Source: Pseudomonadales bacterium (GTDB lineage: Bacteria > Pseudomonadota > Gammaproteobacteria > Pseudomonadales > Ketobacteraceae). From it: a stretch of 64,000 nt of DNA. The stretch lies in assembly GCA_002701845.1 (NCBI GenBank), contig NZXG01000050.1:62001-126000 (forward strand), written 5' to 3'. The notes beneath the pieces were generated by a model. That model ran no database searches, was not told where the DNA came from, and saw only the letters and a program-made list of their open reading frames with translations. The translations under genes were made by a program, and so were the position numbers. Positions 18,865 through 28,557 of this stretch are shown here, piece after piece (position 1 is the first letter of the stretch; each line of letters begins with the position of its first letter).

Positions 18865-21800
18865 ATGGTCAACCTATCGCTGGGCGCGGATTATCTGTCA
18901 TTGATCGAGCGCCTGTCGGACCTGGTCAGGGAACGATTTGATCGCAGTCAACCGTCACAGACGGAGCAGTTACTGAAGTTCACTCAACATTACTATGCCG
19001 CCGCGCCTATTCAGGAACTGCAGCGCAAGCGGGTGGAGGATCTCTACGGCATGACGGTTGGGTTGTGGAATTTCCTGCGCGTCATGCCCACCCGGGAACC
19101 CCGGATCCGGGTGTTTAACCCCCGCTTCGAGGATCATGGCTGGCAGAGCACCCACACCGTGGTGGAGGTGCTGGCGCCGGACTGTGCTTTCCTGGTGGAC
19201 ACGGTGATGATGGATGTGGTGCACCGGGGCATTTCCATTCATTCGGTGATGAACAGTGTATTCCGGGTGCAGCGCGACGCCGACGGGCAGTTGCTGGCGG
19301 TGAACTTTGAACCCGATGCCGAGGGCTATAAGGAAGCGTTGATCCATATGGAGATTGACCGCCAGCCGGATTCCGCCCTGGTGGGGGATATAACCGCCGT
19401 GCTGCGGGAGACGCTGCGGGAGCTGAACTGCGCGGTGGATGATTTCCAGCCCATGCAGCAGCGCACCACGGCGATTACCGATGAGGTAAGGGAACTGGCG
19501 GACAATCGGGGCGAGGCCTCCCTGGTGGAGGTGAAAGCCTTTCTCACCTGGCTGGTGGAAAATCATTTCACGTTTCTGGCCATGCAGGAGTATGACGTGG
19601 TCGAAGAACAGGGGGAGCGCCAGTTGCGGGCGCGGGCGGATACCGCGCTGGGGGTGGCCCGGATCTGTGACAGTCTCGACCTGTTACAGGCCGACGAAGG
19701 GCCGCTGATTCACGAGGAAAAGCTGATTGTATTCGGTAAGTCCGGCACCCGTTCCCGTTGGCACCGGCCGGTGTATATGGATTTTATCGGCATTCGAAAA
19801 TGCGACGAACGGGGGCGGGTGATCGGTGAATACCGCTGGCTGGGATTGTACACCTCGCTGGTCTTTAATAATTCGCCCCGCAATTTCCCCATTATCGGCC
19901 ACAAATTGCGGGAGGTGATCCAGGGATCCGGTCTGGAGCCCCATGGCCATGACGGCAAGCGCCTGATGCAGATTCTGGAAACCTTCCCGCGGGAAGAATT
20001 GTTTCAGACCTCCACCGAAGAACTGCTGAAGACCGCGGTGGGCGTGCTGCACATTCAGGAACGCCGGCGGCTGCGCCTGTTCGTGCGTAAGGGCCAGTTC
20101 GGTCGCTTCCTGTCCTGCCTGATCTACACCCCCCGGGACGGCTATTCCACGGCGCTGCGCAAATCCTTCCAAAGTGTGCTCTACGAATATGTGGATGTGG
20201 AGGACATGGAGTTCAATACCTATTTTACCGAGTCCACCCTGGCCCGCCTGTACATCGTACTCAAGGTGAAGCCGGAATCGCGCATGGACTTTGATGTGGC
20301 TGAGGTGGAGGAGCGGCTGGTGGATCTGGCCCGCAGCTGGGCCGACCGGCTGTATGAAACGTTGCTGGAAAGTTTTGGCGAGGATCGCGCCGGGGTGCTG
20401 CACACCGCTTATGCCGACGCGTTTTCGGTAAGCTACCGGGAAGAGTTTTCCACCCGTACCGCCGTGGCTGATATCGAGCACATCGAGAGCTTGACCCCCG
20501 AACAGCCGCTGACCGTACTTTTTTATCGGGCCCTGGAGGATGATCCCCGGGCCCTGCGCTTCAAGCTGTTCCGGCGGGAGCGGAATATTCCGTTATCCGA
20601 TGTGTTGCCCATGCTGGAACATTTGGGCCTGCGGGTGCTGGGGGGGCGGCCGTACCGGATCAAGAAGAAAGATGCGATGACCATCTGGGTGTACGATTTC
20701 AGTGTGCGCTATTTTGGCGACGCCATTATTGAGATCGAGCGGGTCAAGCAACAGTTTCAGGAAGCGTTTCTACGCTCCTGGCATGGGCTGGCCGAAGATG
20801 ACAGCTTCAACCGCCTGATCCTGTCGGTGGGGTTGAACTGGCGCCAGGTGGCCATGCTGCGGGCCTATGCACGCTACTTCAAGCAGACCGGCTTTTCCTT
20901 CAGCCAGACCTATATCAAGGACGCCCTGGTGAATCATCCCGCGGTGACCCGTTCCCTGGTTGACTTTTTCGAGCAGCGCTTTTCTCCGCTTACGGCGAAT
21001 GACGATGCCGCGGAAGCCCGCCTGCGGGAAACCATTCTGGAGCAACTGGACGCGGTTGCCAGCCTGGACGAGGACCGCATTCTGCGGCGCTATCTGGATA
21101 TGATGAGTGGCACATTGCGTACCAATTTTTACCAACTGGATGATGAGGGTGAATCAAAACCCTACATTTCCCTGAAATTGTCGCCGGTGGATATTCCCGA
21201 TCTGCCCAAGCCGCTGCCGCGTTACGAAATCTTTGTTTACTCGCCCCGGGTGGAAGGGGTGCATCTGCGGGGCGGCAAGGTGGCCCGGGGTGGCCTGCGC
21301 TGGTCCGACCGGCGGGAGGATTTCCGCACCGAGGTATTGGGTCTGGTAAAAGCCCAGCAAGTGAAGAATGCCGTGATCGTTCCGGTGGGTGCCAAGGGCG
21401 GATTCTTTCCCAAACGGCTGGCGAAGACCGCCTCCCGGGACCGGGCCCTGGCGGAGGGCATTGAATGCTACAAAACCTTCGTCCGCGGCCTGCTGGATAT
21501 TACCGATAACCTGGTGGCCGGCGAGGTGGTGCCGCCACCGCAGGTGGTGTGTAAAGACGATGCCGACCCCTACCTGGTGGTGGCGGCAGACAAGGGCACC
21601 GCCACCTTTTCCGATATCGCCAACGAACTGGCGGCGGAATACCGGTTCTGGTTGGGGGATGCCTTCGCCTCCGGTGGCTCGGTGGGGTATGACCACAAGA
21701 AAATGGGGATTACCGCCCGCGGTGCCTGGGTCTCGGTACAGCGCCATTTCCGCGAACTGGGGGTGGATGTTCAGACCGCGCCGGTGACCCTGATCGGGAT

Positions 21801-23718
21801 CGGCGATATGTCCGGTGATGTGTTCGGCAACGGGCTGTTGCAATCCCGCTCCATCCAGTTGGTGGCGGCATTCAATCATCAGCATATCTTTATCGACCCC
21901 ACGCCCAATCCGGAACAGAGTTATGCCGAGCGGGAACGTCTGTTCCAGCTACCCCGCTCCAGCTGGAGTGATTACAACGCCGAGCTGATTTCCGCCGGCG
22001 GTGGGGTATTCTCCCGGGCCGCCAAGTCGGTGCGTATCACTCCGGAGATGCGGGAGCGATTCGCCATCGACGCCGATGCGTTGACACCCAATGAACTGAT
22101 TTCGGCGTTGCTGACCGCACCAGTGGATCTGATCTGGAACGGTGGTATAGGTACTTATATTAAATGCTCCCGGGAATCCAATGCGGAGGTGGGCGACAAA
22201 ACCAATGACAGCCTGCGGGTGAATGGTTGCGATGTACGGGCCAAAGTCCTGGGCGAAGGTGGTAACCTGGGGATCACTCAACTGGGGCGGATTGAATACG
22301 GTCTGAACGGCGGCCTTTCCAACACCGACTTTATCGATAACGCCGGCGGGGTGGACTGCTCCGACCATGAGGTGAATATCAAAATCCTGCTCAATGATGT
22401 GGTGCAAGAGGGGGATATGACTCTTAAGCAGCGCAACGAGCTGTTGGTGCAGATGACCGATGAAGTCGCGCAGCTGGTGTTGAAAAACAACTATCGTCAG
22501 ACCGGGGCCATCAGTGTGGCCCGCAGTGAGACTTTGTATCGCATGGGCGAATACAAGCGCTACATACACGCCCTGGTAAACGACGGCAAACTGGACCGGG
22601 AACTGGAATATATTCCATCCGATGAGGAACTGCATGATCGAATCGTCAATGGTAAGGGTCTCACCAGACCGGAACTGTGCACGTTGTTGTCCTACACCAA
22701 AGCGATTCTGAAGGATGAATTGACTCACAGCACCCTGCCGGATGACGATTATATCTGCCACGAAATTGAGAAAGCCTTTCCCCGGGTGTTGGTGGAACGC
22801 TTTCCCCAACCCTTATACGGGCACAAGCTGCGACGCGAGATTGTGGCCACCCAGGTTGCCAGTAGCATGGTTGATTTCATGGGCATCACCTTTGTCCACC
22901 GGATGAAAGACGCCGCCGGCGCCTCGGTGGCGGATATTGCGCGGGCGTTTATCGCCTCGCGGGATGTATTCGACCTGGAATCCTGGTGGCATCAGATTGA
23001 AACCCTGGACCACAAAATCGACGCCAGTGAGCAGCTGGCCATGATGCGCATGCTGATTCGTCTGATGCGGCGGGGTACCCGTTGGTTTTTGCGCAATCAC
23101 CGTTGTGGTGTCAATGTCCGCGAGGCCATTGACCGGTTCCAGGCGGGGGTGCGCGCGGTGGCCAGCAGCCTGCCGTCGGTGCTCAGCGGCCCCCGGCGGG
23201 AAGTTTGGGAAAGCCGTCACAATCAGTATGTGGAGAAGGGCGTGCCTTCCCAGCTTGCCACGTTTATCGCCGGCGCCGACAGTATGTTGCCGGTGTTGGG
23301 CATCATCCAGGCGGCGGAGGTCACCGGCCGGCCGGTGACGGAAGTGGCGGAAGTGTATTTTGCCGTGGGCTCGCACCTGGATCTGTACTGGTTTAACGAG
23401 GAAATCAACGCCCTCACCATTGAAAATCACTGGCAGGCCCTGGCCCGGGAAGCCTACCGTGATGACCTGGACTGGCAACAGCGCACGCTGACCGTGGGCG
23501 TGTTACAACTGGGTTCAGGCGCCGACAGCGTAGAGCAGCGGGTGGCGGACTGGGCCGCCCATCATGAGCCCATGATCAACCGCTGGAAATCCCTGATCAG
23601 TGAATTCCACAGTATGGAGGTGAAGGAGTTTTCCATGTATGGGGTAGCGCTACGGGAGCTGATGGATCTGGCGCAGACCACTTTGCACAGCGATTCCGGT
23701 GATGCATCTGCTGGTTGA
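18865..23718 (+). CDS. gdhB: NAD-specific glutamate dehydrogenase, large type
   Basis: Catabolic enzyme of 1617 residues, the size of the 180-kDa class that converts glutamate and NAD to 2-oxoglutarate, ammonium and NADH. The long N-terminal half contains ACT-like regulatory modules. The catalytic core shows RGGLRWSDRREDFRTE, the substrate-binding lysine region VGAKGGFFPKR, and the nucleotide-binding IGIGDMSGDVFGNGLL, followed by IWNGGIGTYIK and LGEGGNLGITQLGRIEY. The enzyme is cytoplasmic and feeds amino-acid carbon into the TCA cycle. GGGGG lies seven bases before the ATG. Its last codons overlap the DUF2835 gene, an arrangement conserved in Pseudomonas. Confidence 0.96.
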   Translation: MVNLSLGADYLSLIERLSDLVRERFDRSQPSQTEQLLKFTQHYYAAAPIQELQRKRVEDLYGMTVGLWNFLRVMPTREPRIRVFNPRFEDHGWQSTHTVVEVLAPDCAFLVDTVMMDVVHRGISIHSVMNSVFRVQRDADGQLLAVNFEPDAEGYKEALIHMEIDRQPDSALVGDITAVLRETLRELNCAVDDFQPMQQRTTAITDEVRELADNRGEASLVEVKAFLTWLVENHFTFLAMQEYDVVEEQGERQLRARADTALGVARICDSLDLLQADEGPLIHEEKLIVFGKSGTRSRWHRPVYMDFIGIRKCDERGRVIGEYRWLGLYTSLVFNNSPRNFPIIGHKLREVIQGSGLEPHGHDGKRLMQILETFPREELFQTSTEELLKTAVGVLHIQERRRLRLFVRKGQFGRFLSCLIYTPRDGYSTALRKSFQSVLYEYVDVEDMEFNTYFTESTLARLYIVLKVKPESRMDFDVAEVEERLVDLARSWADRLYETLLESFGEDRAGVLHTAYADAFSVSYREEFSTRTAVADIEHIESLTPEQPLTVLFYRALEDDPRALRFKLFRRERNIPLSDVLPMLEHLGLRVLGGRPYRIKKKDAMTIWVYDFSVRYFGDAIIEIERVKQQFQEAFLRSWHGLAEDDSFNRLILSVGLNWRQVAMLRAYARYFKQTGFSFSQTYIKDALVNHPAVTRSLVDFFEQRFSPLTANDDAAEARLRETILEQLDAVASLDEDRILRRYLDMMSGTLRTNFYQLDDEGESKPYISLKLSPVDIPDLPKPLPRYEIFVYSPRVEGVHLRGGKVARGGLRWSDRREDFRTEVLGLVKAQQVKNAVIVPVGAKGGFFPKRLAKTASRDRALAEGIECYKTFVRGLLDITDNLVAGEVVPPPQVVCKDDADPYLVVAADKGTATFSDIANELAAEYRFWLGDAFASGGSVGYDHKKMGITARGAWVSVQRHFRELGVDVQTAPVTLIGIGDMSGDVFGNGLLQSRSIQLVAAFNHQHIFIDPTPNPEQSYAERERLFQLPRSSWSDYNAELISAGGGVFSRAAKSVRITPEMRERFAIDADALTPNELISALLTAPVDLIWNGGIGTYIKCSRESNAEVGDKTNDSLRVNGCDVRAKVLGEGGNLGITQLGRIEYGLNGGLSNTDFIDNAGGVDCSDHEVNIKILLNDVVQEGDMTLKQRNELLVQMTDEVAQLVLKNNYRQTGAISVARSETLYRMGEYKRYIHALVNDGKLDRELEYIPSDEELHDRIVNGKGLTRPELCTLLSYTKAILKDELTHSTLPDDDYICHEIEKAFPRVLVERFPQPLYGHKLRREIVATQVASSMVDFMGITFVHRMKDAAGASVADIARAFIASRDVFDLESWWHQIETLDHKIDASEQLAMMRMLIRLMRRGTRWFLRNHRCGVNVREAIDRFQAGVRAVASSLPSVLSGPRREVWESRHNQYVEKGVPSQLATFIAGADSMLPVLGIIQAAEVTGRPVTEVAEVYFAVGSHLDLYWFNEEINALTIENHWQALAREAYRDDLDWQQRTLTVGVLQLGSGADSVEQRVADWAAHHEPMINRWKSLISEFHSMEVKEFSMYGVALRELMDLAQTTLHSDSGDASAG

Positions 23719-23920
23719 TCTGGTGATCAGCCGGGAGGAGTATTTACGCTGGTACCAGGGGGCCGCCAGCGCGGTGGTGGCCACTGCCCGTGATGGTCGC
23801 AAGGTGCGGTTCCCCGCGGCTTCCCTGCGTCCCTATGTGACCCATCAGGGTATCCGCGGGACCTTTGCCATCTACTTCGATGACAACCATAAGCTGCTGG
23901 CGGTGAAAAAACTGCAGTAA
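23699..23920 (+). CDS. DUF2835 family small protein
   Basis: Protein of 73 residues with the DUF2835 pattern: ISREEYLRWYQGAASAVVA, VRFPAASLRPYVTHQGIRG and FAIYFDDNHKLLAVKKL. It is a small, soluble, beta-rich fold of unknown function. It starts with GTG-ATG inside the last seven codons of gdhB (20-base overlap), implying translational coupling; either start codon could be used. Confidence 0.85.
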   Translation: MMHLLVDLVISREEYLRWYQGAASAVVATARDGRKVRFPAASLRPYVTHQGIRGTFAIYFDDNHKLLAVKKLQ

Positions 23921-23934
23921 TCCGGGTCCTGGGG

Positions 23935-23940
23935 TATAAT
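23935..23940 (+). promoter_or_regulatory. Consensus -10 before pyrD
   Basis: TATAAT stands 28 bases upstream of the pyrD start. The corresponding -35 position is poor, so the element alone does not prove a promoter, but a separate pyrD promoter is expected after the gdhB-DUF2835 pair. Confidence 0.4.
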
Positions 23941-23968
23941 CCCTGCGATTTTTCCGGCGGTGGAGTTT

Positions 23969-24988
23969 ATGTTTTACACCCTGTTGCGACAATTGCTGTT
24001 TTTGTTTCCCACCGAAACCTCTCATCACCTGGCATTGACGGCCATGACCCTGGCTTATCGCCTGGGCCTGACCCGGTTACGCCCCGGTCCTCCTTCCGCG
24101 CCGGTTGAATGTTTTGGTTTGCGTTTTCCCAATCCGGTAGGGCTGGCGGCGGGCCTGGATAAAAACGGTGATTACATCGATGCCCTGGGGGCCCTGGGAT
24201 TCGGTTTTATTGAGATTGGGACGGTGACGCCACGCCCCCAGCCGGGAAACCCCAAACCGCGGCTGTTCCGGTTGCCGGCCCGTCAGGCCATCATTAACCG
24301 GATGGGATTTAATAACAAGGGCGTGGATTATCTGGTGACACAGGTGCAACGCAGCCGCTATCGGGGTGTACTGGGCATTAACATCGGCAAGAATTTCGAT
24401 ACGCCGGTGGAACAGGCGCTGGATGATTACCGGTTGTGTCTGGAGAAAGTGTATCCCCACGCCGATTATGTGGTGGTCAATATCTCATCCCCCAACACCC
24501 AGGGCCTGCGTTCACTGCAATACGGTGACAGTTTGTCGGCGTTGCTCAGCGGCTTACAACAGGCCCGGGAACACCTCACACAACAGCACGGAAAAACCGT
24601 GCCCTTACTGGTAAAAATTGCCCCTGACTTCACGTCCGAAGAAATTACCCGGATCGCCACTCAGTTCCGGGAGCACCAGGTGGATGGCGTGATTGCCACC
24701 AATACCACTTTGTCCCGGGAAGGGGTGAGCGGCCAGCCCCAGGGCGATGAGGCCGGAGGCCTCAGTGGCGCCCCCCTGTTTACCCGCTCCACGCAGGTGC
24801 TGGAACAATTGTGTCAGCACATGCGGGGGGAGATTCCGGTGATTGGGGTTGGCGGTATCCTGTCCGGGGAGCAGGCGGTGGTGAAGCAACAGGCCGGCGC
24901 CTCTCTGGTGCAGGTGTATACAGGGTTTATTTATCGTGGGCCGGCACTGATTACTGATTGTGTGCGGGCCTGGTGCCGGTTGAAATGA
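23969..24988 (+). CDS. pyrD: Dihydroorotate dehydrogenase (quinone), class 2
   Basis: FMN enzyme of de novo pyrimidine synthesis that oxidises dihydroorotate to orotate and passes electrons to ubiquinone at the inner membrane. It has 339 residues (E. coli 336). The hydrophobic N-terminal helix ([17 protein letters not shown]) marks the membrane-bound class 2. Motifs include [23 protein letters not shown], the catalytic serine region [14 protein letters not shown] (Ser pair at 173-174), and the FMN phosphate site [11 protein letters not shown]. Start MFYTLLRQ at 23,969 has GGTGGAG five bases upstream; a GTG three codons earlier is less likely. Hairpins follow the stop. Confidence 0.96.
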   Translation: MFYTLLRQLLFLFPTETSHHLALTAMTLAYRLGLTRLRPGPPSAPVECFGLRFPNPVGLAAGLDKNGDYIDALGALGFGFIEIGTVTPRPQPGNPKPRLFRLPARQAIINRMGFNNKGVDYLVTQVQRSRYRGVLGINIGKNFDTPVEQALDDYRLCLEKVYPHADYVVVNISSPNTQGLRSLQYGDSLSALLSGLQQAREHLTQQHGKTVPLLVKIAPDFTSEEITRIATQFREHQVDGVIATNTTLSREGVSGQPQGDEAGGLSGAPLFTRSTQVLEQLCQHMRGEIPVIGVGGILSGEQAVVKQQAGASLVQVYTGFIYRGPALITDCVRAWCRLK

Positions 24989-24990
24989 AC

Positions 24991-25054
24991 GAGGCCCCGT
25001 GGCGGGGCCTCAGGGCGGCAGCTTCGCCTGCTGCCAGAGTGCGGGAGGCACTCT
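24991..25054 (+). terminator. Three tandem hairpins after pyrD
   Basis: Three stems follow each other: GAGGCCCCG/CGGGGCCTC (24,991-25,011), GGCAGC/GCTGCC (25,017-25,035) and AGAGTGC/GCACTCT (25,036-25,054). The first begins three bases after the pyrD stop. None has a T-run, so the array may be an atypical terminator or an RNA-stabilising 3' structure. The remaining 25,055-25,163 shows no feature. Confidence 0.5.
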
Positions 25055-25163
25055 ACGGTGGAATCAAAAATTTGTTAAACTGTCATTAAACTATCAGCGT
25101 CCAACTTGGTCATGGCAACCGTCACCCTGGAAAGAGTTCAGAGGTCACCAAATTTTTATTCAG

Positions 25164-25367
25164 TCAGAGGTTCGCTATTTTATGAATACCGGACACCCCG
25201 GTGTAGCCTTCCCATTGGTCAGTGCGTCCTTCACGCCAACCGGTGAGCCAGGTTTGTTTTGCGACGACTTCCGAGAAGGGGCAGGAATCTTTTGAGCGTC
25301 CGCTTACACCTGCCTGATAACCTTTTACATAGGCTCTGCTGGCTTTATCGCGCTTTTGTCTCTTCAT
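25164..25367 (-). CDS. rmf: Ribosome modulation factor
   Basis: Basic protein of 67 residues that binds 70S ribosomes in stationary phase and promotes 100S dimers. The family pattern is clear: MKRQKRDKASRAYVKGYQAG, then GRSKDSCPF and WLTGWREGRTDQWEGY. A GAGG lies ten bases before the ATG. It is convergent with pyrD and divergent from rlmKL, as in Pseudomonas. Its start overlaps the end of a possible small gene on the same strand. Confidence 0.95.
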   Translation of the reverse strand: MKRQKRDKASRAYVKGYQAGVSGRSKDSCPFSEVVAKQTWLTGWREGRTDQWEGYTGVSGIHKIANL

Positions 25368-25545
25368 AAATGATCGACCTCTTTATCCTGTTGTCGTTGT
25401 GGGAGTGTTTTGTTTGAGCGGGAGGAATCTCCTTCTGAATAGGTCGGGTAAACGCTGTCGTGTCAGTGGTGACAGGCCCTTTGATTTGGGCCGGACTTAC
25501 ATTAGTACCGAACTTTACCGGCCTTGTCGACAATAAAATTGTCAT
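25345..25545 (-). CDS. Possible small protein upstream of and overlapping rmf
   Basis: A 66-codon frame begins MTILLSTRPVKFGTN and has an excellent ribosome site (GGGGGAG, five bases before the ATG). It ends 23 bases inside rmf, so it could couple translation to rmf. The product is polar and Thr/Pro/Lys-rich (VTTDTTAFTRPIQKE) without recognised domain or signal. Family unknown. It could equally be a fortuitous frame in a leader RNA. Confidence 0.4.
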   Translation of the reverse strand: MTILLSTRPVKFGTNVSPAQIKGPVTTDTTAFTRPIQKEIPPAQTKHSHNDNRIKRSIIYEETKAR

Positions 25546-25642
25546 AAAAACTCCCCCAATCATGGAGCCTGGTAATGGATGTCCGGAGCATGAGCGGGGG
25601 ATTATTGAAAATTCATAAACTTACAGATGGTGTTTAAAACCG

Positions 25643-27817
25643 ATGCAAACTGAGACTAAGGCCACAAACGGCCCGGAGCAACGCCTGATAGTGACCTGTG
25701 CCGGTGGTTTGGAACCCTTTCTGTTGCAGGAAGTGCAGGGTCTGGTGGGATCGGAGTTTGAACTGACCTCAGGGGTGGTGGCGGGGCCATTCAGTCTGCG
25801 GGCGCTTTATACGCTCTGTCTTTGGTCCCGCATCGGATCCCGCATTCTGTTGCCCATCGCTGAGTTTGCCTATCGCAACGAGCAGGATTTTTACCATCGC
25901 CTGCGCCAGGTCCACTGGCAACAGTATTTCAGCCTGGACAGCAGCTTCGCGGTGGCGGCGTCCAAAGACCCGAAAACCGAGATCAACACCCAGTTCATGA
26001 CCTATCGCACCAAGGACGCCATCGTGGATTATTTCCGTCAGTTTCTGGGGGATCGGCCCACGGTCAGTACCCGGCAACCGGATATTCGGGTGCATGTACA
26101 TTTTCGTGGAGATCAGGCGCAGGTGGCTCTGGATGTTTCCGGTGTCCCGCTGCATCAGCGGGGCTATCGGGTGGCGCAACACGCGGCGCCGCTGAAGGAA
26201 ACCCTGGCGGCAGCGATGTTGGTGGCCGCCGGCTGGCCGCGGGATGACTGGCCCCGGCTGGTGGACCCCATGTGCGGTTCCGGGACACTGTTGATTGAGG
26301 CGGCAATGATGCAGGCGCAGATGGCGCCGGGGCTGATGCGGCGCCGCTTCGGCTTCGAGGCCTGGCTGGGCCACGATGAACCACTCTGGCAGTCGGTGGT
26401 GCAGGAAGCGGTGGCGCGGGAGTGTCTGGAAACTGCTCACCTGGATATCCGTGGCTATGATGCCGACGGTGAGTCTGTGCAGGCGGCGCTGCGGAATATC
26501 GCCGCCGCCGGACTGGAGGGCCACATTCATGTGGAGCGCCGGGGCCTGCATCAGTTCCGGTCTACCGGTGGCCAGCAGCAGACGGGCCTGGTGGTTACCA
26601 ACCCTCCTTATGGCGAGCGCCTGGACAGTGGTGTGGATTTGATTTTTCTGTACCGGGCGCTGGCGCGCACTCTGCAACAGCATTGTCCCCACTGGCACGC
26701 GGCGTTGATTACCAACCAGGTGGAATACGCCGATGCCCTGCAGCTGGAACAGCCCCTGACTCATCGGGTGTTTAATGGCCCGATCCGCTGCATTCTGCGT
26801 ATCGGCGAAGTGGTGCCCCGTAATAGCTATGGCTGCGTGCCCACGCCACCGGCGCCACGGCCGGAGGCGGTTGCCGGGGCCCCGGCCCCGGATCTGTTGA
26901 ACCGCATTCGCAAAAACCTGAAAAATCTGCAGAAGTGGATTCAGCGGGAGCAGGTGTTGATGTACCGGCTGTATGATGCGGATATTCCCGAATACAATAT
27001 GGCGGTGGACTGGTACAACGGCCATTTGCACCTGCAGGAGTATGCCGCACCGAAAAAAGTGGACGCGGAAAAAGCCCGGCAGCGATTACAGGATGCCGTT
27101 ACCAGCTTGCAGGCTTTGTTTGGACTGCCGGATTCGCGCATCCACATCAAGAGCCGACAGCGGCAAAAAGGTCGCAGTCAGTATCAGAAGCTGGCGGAAC
27201 GGCGCCAGCGGCTGGTGCTGGCGGAGGGGGAGGCGTTGTTGCTGGTAAATCTGGATGATTATCTGGATACCGGGGTGTTCCTCGACCATCGTCCCACCCG
27301 GCTGCGCATCGCCGGGCAGAGCCGGGGGCTGCGGTTTTTGAATCTGTTTTGCTACACCGGGGCTGCCACTGTGCATGCCGCACTGGGTGGTGCGCGGCAA
27401 TCCACCTCCGTCGACATGTCACCCACCTACCTGAACTGGGCCCGGGAAAACCTTCACCTGAACGGTATTGCTGAGGCCCAGCATCGGCTGGTGCAGTCCG
27501 ATTGCATCAGCTGGCTGCGCACCACCCGGGAACAATTCGATTTGATCTTTGTTGATCCGCCCACCTTTTCCAATTCCAAGCGCATGCAGGGGTATTTCGA
27601 TGTTCAGGCCGCTCATGTGGAGCTGTTGGATCTGGCCATGAAACGACTGGAGCCCGGCGGACTGCTTATCTTCTCCAACAATTTTAACCGGTTCCAATTG
27701 GCCAGTGAACTGAGTGAGCGCTATGCGGTTAAGGACGTCACCACGGCCTCACTGCCGCTGGATTTTGCCCGCGGCAAACCCGCACACCGTTGCTGGGAGT
27801 TTCGCCATGCTCTTTGA
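25643..27817 (+). CDS. rlmKL: Bifunctional 23S rRNA m2G2445/m7G2069 methyltransferase
   Basis: Protein of 724 residues (E. coli RlmL/RlmKL 702) that modifies 23S rRNA during 50S assembly. An N-terminal THUMP domain is followed by the RlmL methyltransferase with the SAM site VDPMCGSGTLLIEAAM (near 207-222) and the catalytic NPPYGERL (from Asn320). The C-terminal RlmK half has LNLFCYTGAATVHAAL, VDMSPTYLNWARENL and VDPPTFSNSK near 637. Both active sites appear intact. It is divergent from rmf. Confidence 0.96.
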   Translation: MQTETKATNGPEQRLIVTCAGGLEPFLLQEVQGLVGSEFELTSGVVAGPFSLRALYTLCLWSRIGSRILLPIAEFAYRNEQDFYHRLRQVHWQQYFSLDSSFAVAASKDPKTEINTQFMTYRTKDAIVDYFRQFLGDRPTVSTRQPDIRVHVHFRGDQAQVALDVSGVPLHQRGYRVAQHAAPLKETLAAAMLVAAGWPRDDWPRLVDPMCGSGTLLIEAAMMQAQMAPGLMRRRFGFEAWLGHDEPLWQSVVQEAVARECLETAHLDIRGYDADGESVQAALRNIAAAGLEGHIHVERRGLHQFRSTGGQQQTGLVVTNPPYGERLDSGVDLIFLYRALARTLQQHCPHWHAALITNQVEYADALQLEQPLTHRVFNGPIRCILRIGEVVPRNSYGCVPTPPAPRPEAVAGAPAPDLLNRIRKNLKNLQKWIQREQVLMYRLYDADIPEYNMAVDWYNGHLHLQEYAAPKKVDAEKARQRLQDAVTSLQALFGLPDSRIHIKSRQRQKGRSQYQKLAERRQRLVLAEGEALLLVNLDDYLDTGVFLDHRPTRLRIAGQSRGLRFLNLFCYTGAATVHAALGGARQSTSVDMSPTYLNWARENLHLNGIAEAQHRLVQSDCISWLRTTREQFDLIFVDPPTFSNSKRMQGYFDVQAAHVELLDLAMKRLEPGGLLIFSNNFNRFQLASELSERYAVKDVTTASLPLDFARGKPAHRCWEFRHAL

Positions 27818-27892
27818 GCGGGGGGGGGAAGCTCTGACTGTAAAAGCTGCAAAACTTTCGTAAATCCTGCAGTCTGATCCGGGCGCTGCGGG

Positions 27893-28126
27893 TCAATCCT
27901 GATCCCGCACCCATTCATCTTTGTCGTTCTTGTGGTATTTTTGTTTGACGGCGGCCCAAGCCACTTTGTGGCTGACCGCCTCCCGGGACTGGTTGCCACG
28001 CCGGTCTTTGGGATTGGCGTATTCCTCCCAGGCATTATTAAAAGCCTCTTTATAAATTTCCTGACCGTGTTTGGGTAATACATTGGTCACTGAGTCCGGC
28101 AATTCCGGTAGCCGACTGTAGGGCAT
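27893..28126 (-). CDS. chaB: ChaB family protein
   Basis: Small acidic protein of 77 residues. MPYSRLPELPDSVTNVLPKHGQEIYKEAF, AWEEYANP and HKVAWAAVKQKYHK form the ChaB domain. In E. coli ChaB lies beside the cation antiporter gene chaA and was proposed as a regulator, but the mechanism is unsettled and no chaA is present here. AAGGAGG lies five bases upstream of the ATG at 28,126, so the in-frame ATG five codons earlier (MKEAV) is part of the ribosome site rather than the start. Confidence 0.88.
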   Translation of the reverse strand: MPYSRLPELPDSVTNVLPKHGQEIYKEAFNNAWEEYANPKDRRGNQSREAVSHKVAWAAVKQKYHKNDKDEWVRDQD

Positions 28127-28332
28127 AACCGCCTCCTTCATGCAGCGTTGACAACCCTGTTCATAATCCTAACGCAGCATCTGTGCCAGCGGATTTTACC
28201 CCGTTGGTTTACCCGCTCAGTCAGTGCCGGTTTATGGCGATATGGTTTCTGGAAAGAAAAATGCAAATAGCAATAAATAAACGGGCAATGCAAACTGTAG
28301 AATGAAAGATACGAAGCCAAAGAGGGTCCCCT

Positions 28333-28551
28333 ATGCCAATGGCAATGAAAATCCCTGGGGCAATGAAAATCCCTGGCGCTGAAATGCGGTACCAGTCACT
28401 TCAAGCGCAGCAACCGCCGCAAGAGCCACCGGTGGAGATTCCACCGGACCAGCCCCAGGAAATGCCCAATCGCGAGCCACCCCGGGAGTTCCCGGAGCAA
28501 CAACCGGAGGAGCTGCCCGGGCGCCAGCCGGAGGAAATTCCCAAACGCTAG
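28333..28551 (+). CDS. Small Pro/Glu/Gln-rich protein
   Basis: Protein of up to 72 residues dominated by Pro, Glu and Gln, with near repeats such as PPQEPPVEIPP, EPPREFPEQQ and EELPGRQPEEIP. Comparable low-complexity proteins occur in pseudomonads; no function is known. AGAGGG precedes the first ATG. An 18-bp tandem duplication encodes AMKIPG twice near the N-terminus, so the true start could be any of several ATGs, including the one before RYQSLQ. It is convergent with the coiled-coil gene (6 bases apart). Confidence 0.55.
   Translation: MPMAMKIPGAMKIPGAEMRYQSLQAQQPPQEPPVEIPPDQPQEMPNREPPREFPEQQPEELPGRQPEEIPKR
28341..28376 (+). repeat. 18-bp tandem duplication
   Basis: GGCAATGAAAATCCCTGG occurs twice head to tail without mismatch. 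It adds six codons (AMKIPG) to the proline-rich protein and each copy carries an in-frame ATG. Confidence 0.9.
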
Positions 28552-28557
28552 CGTTAC

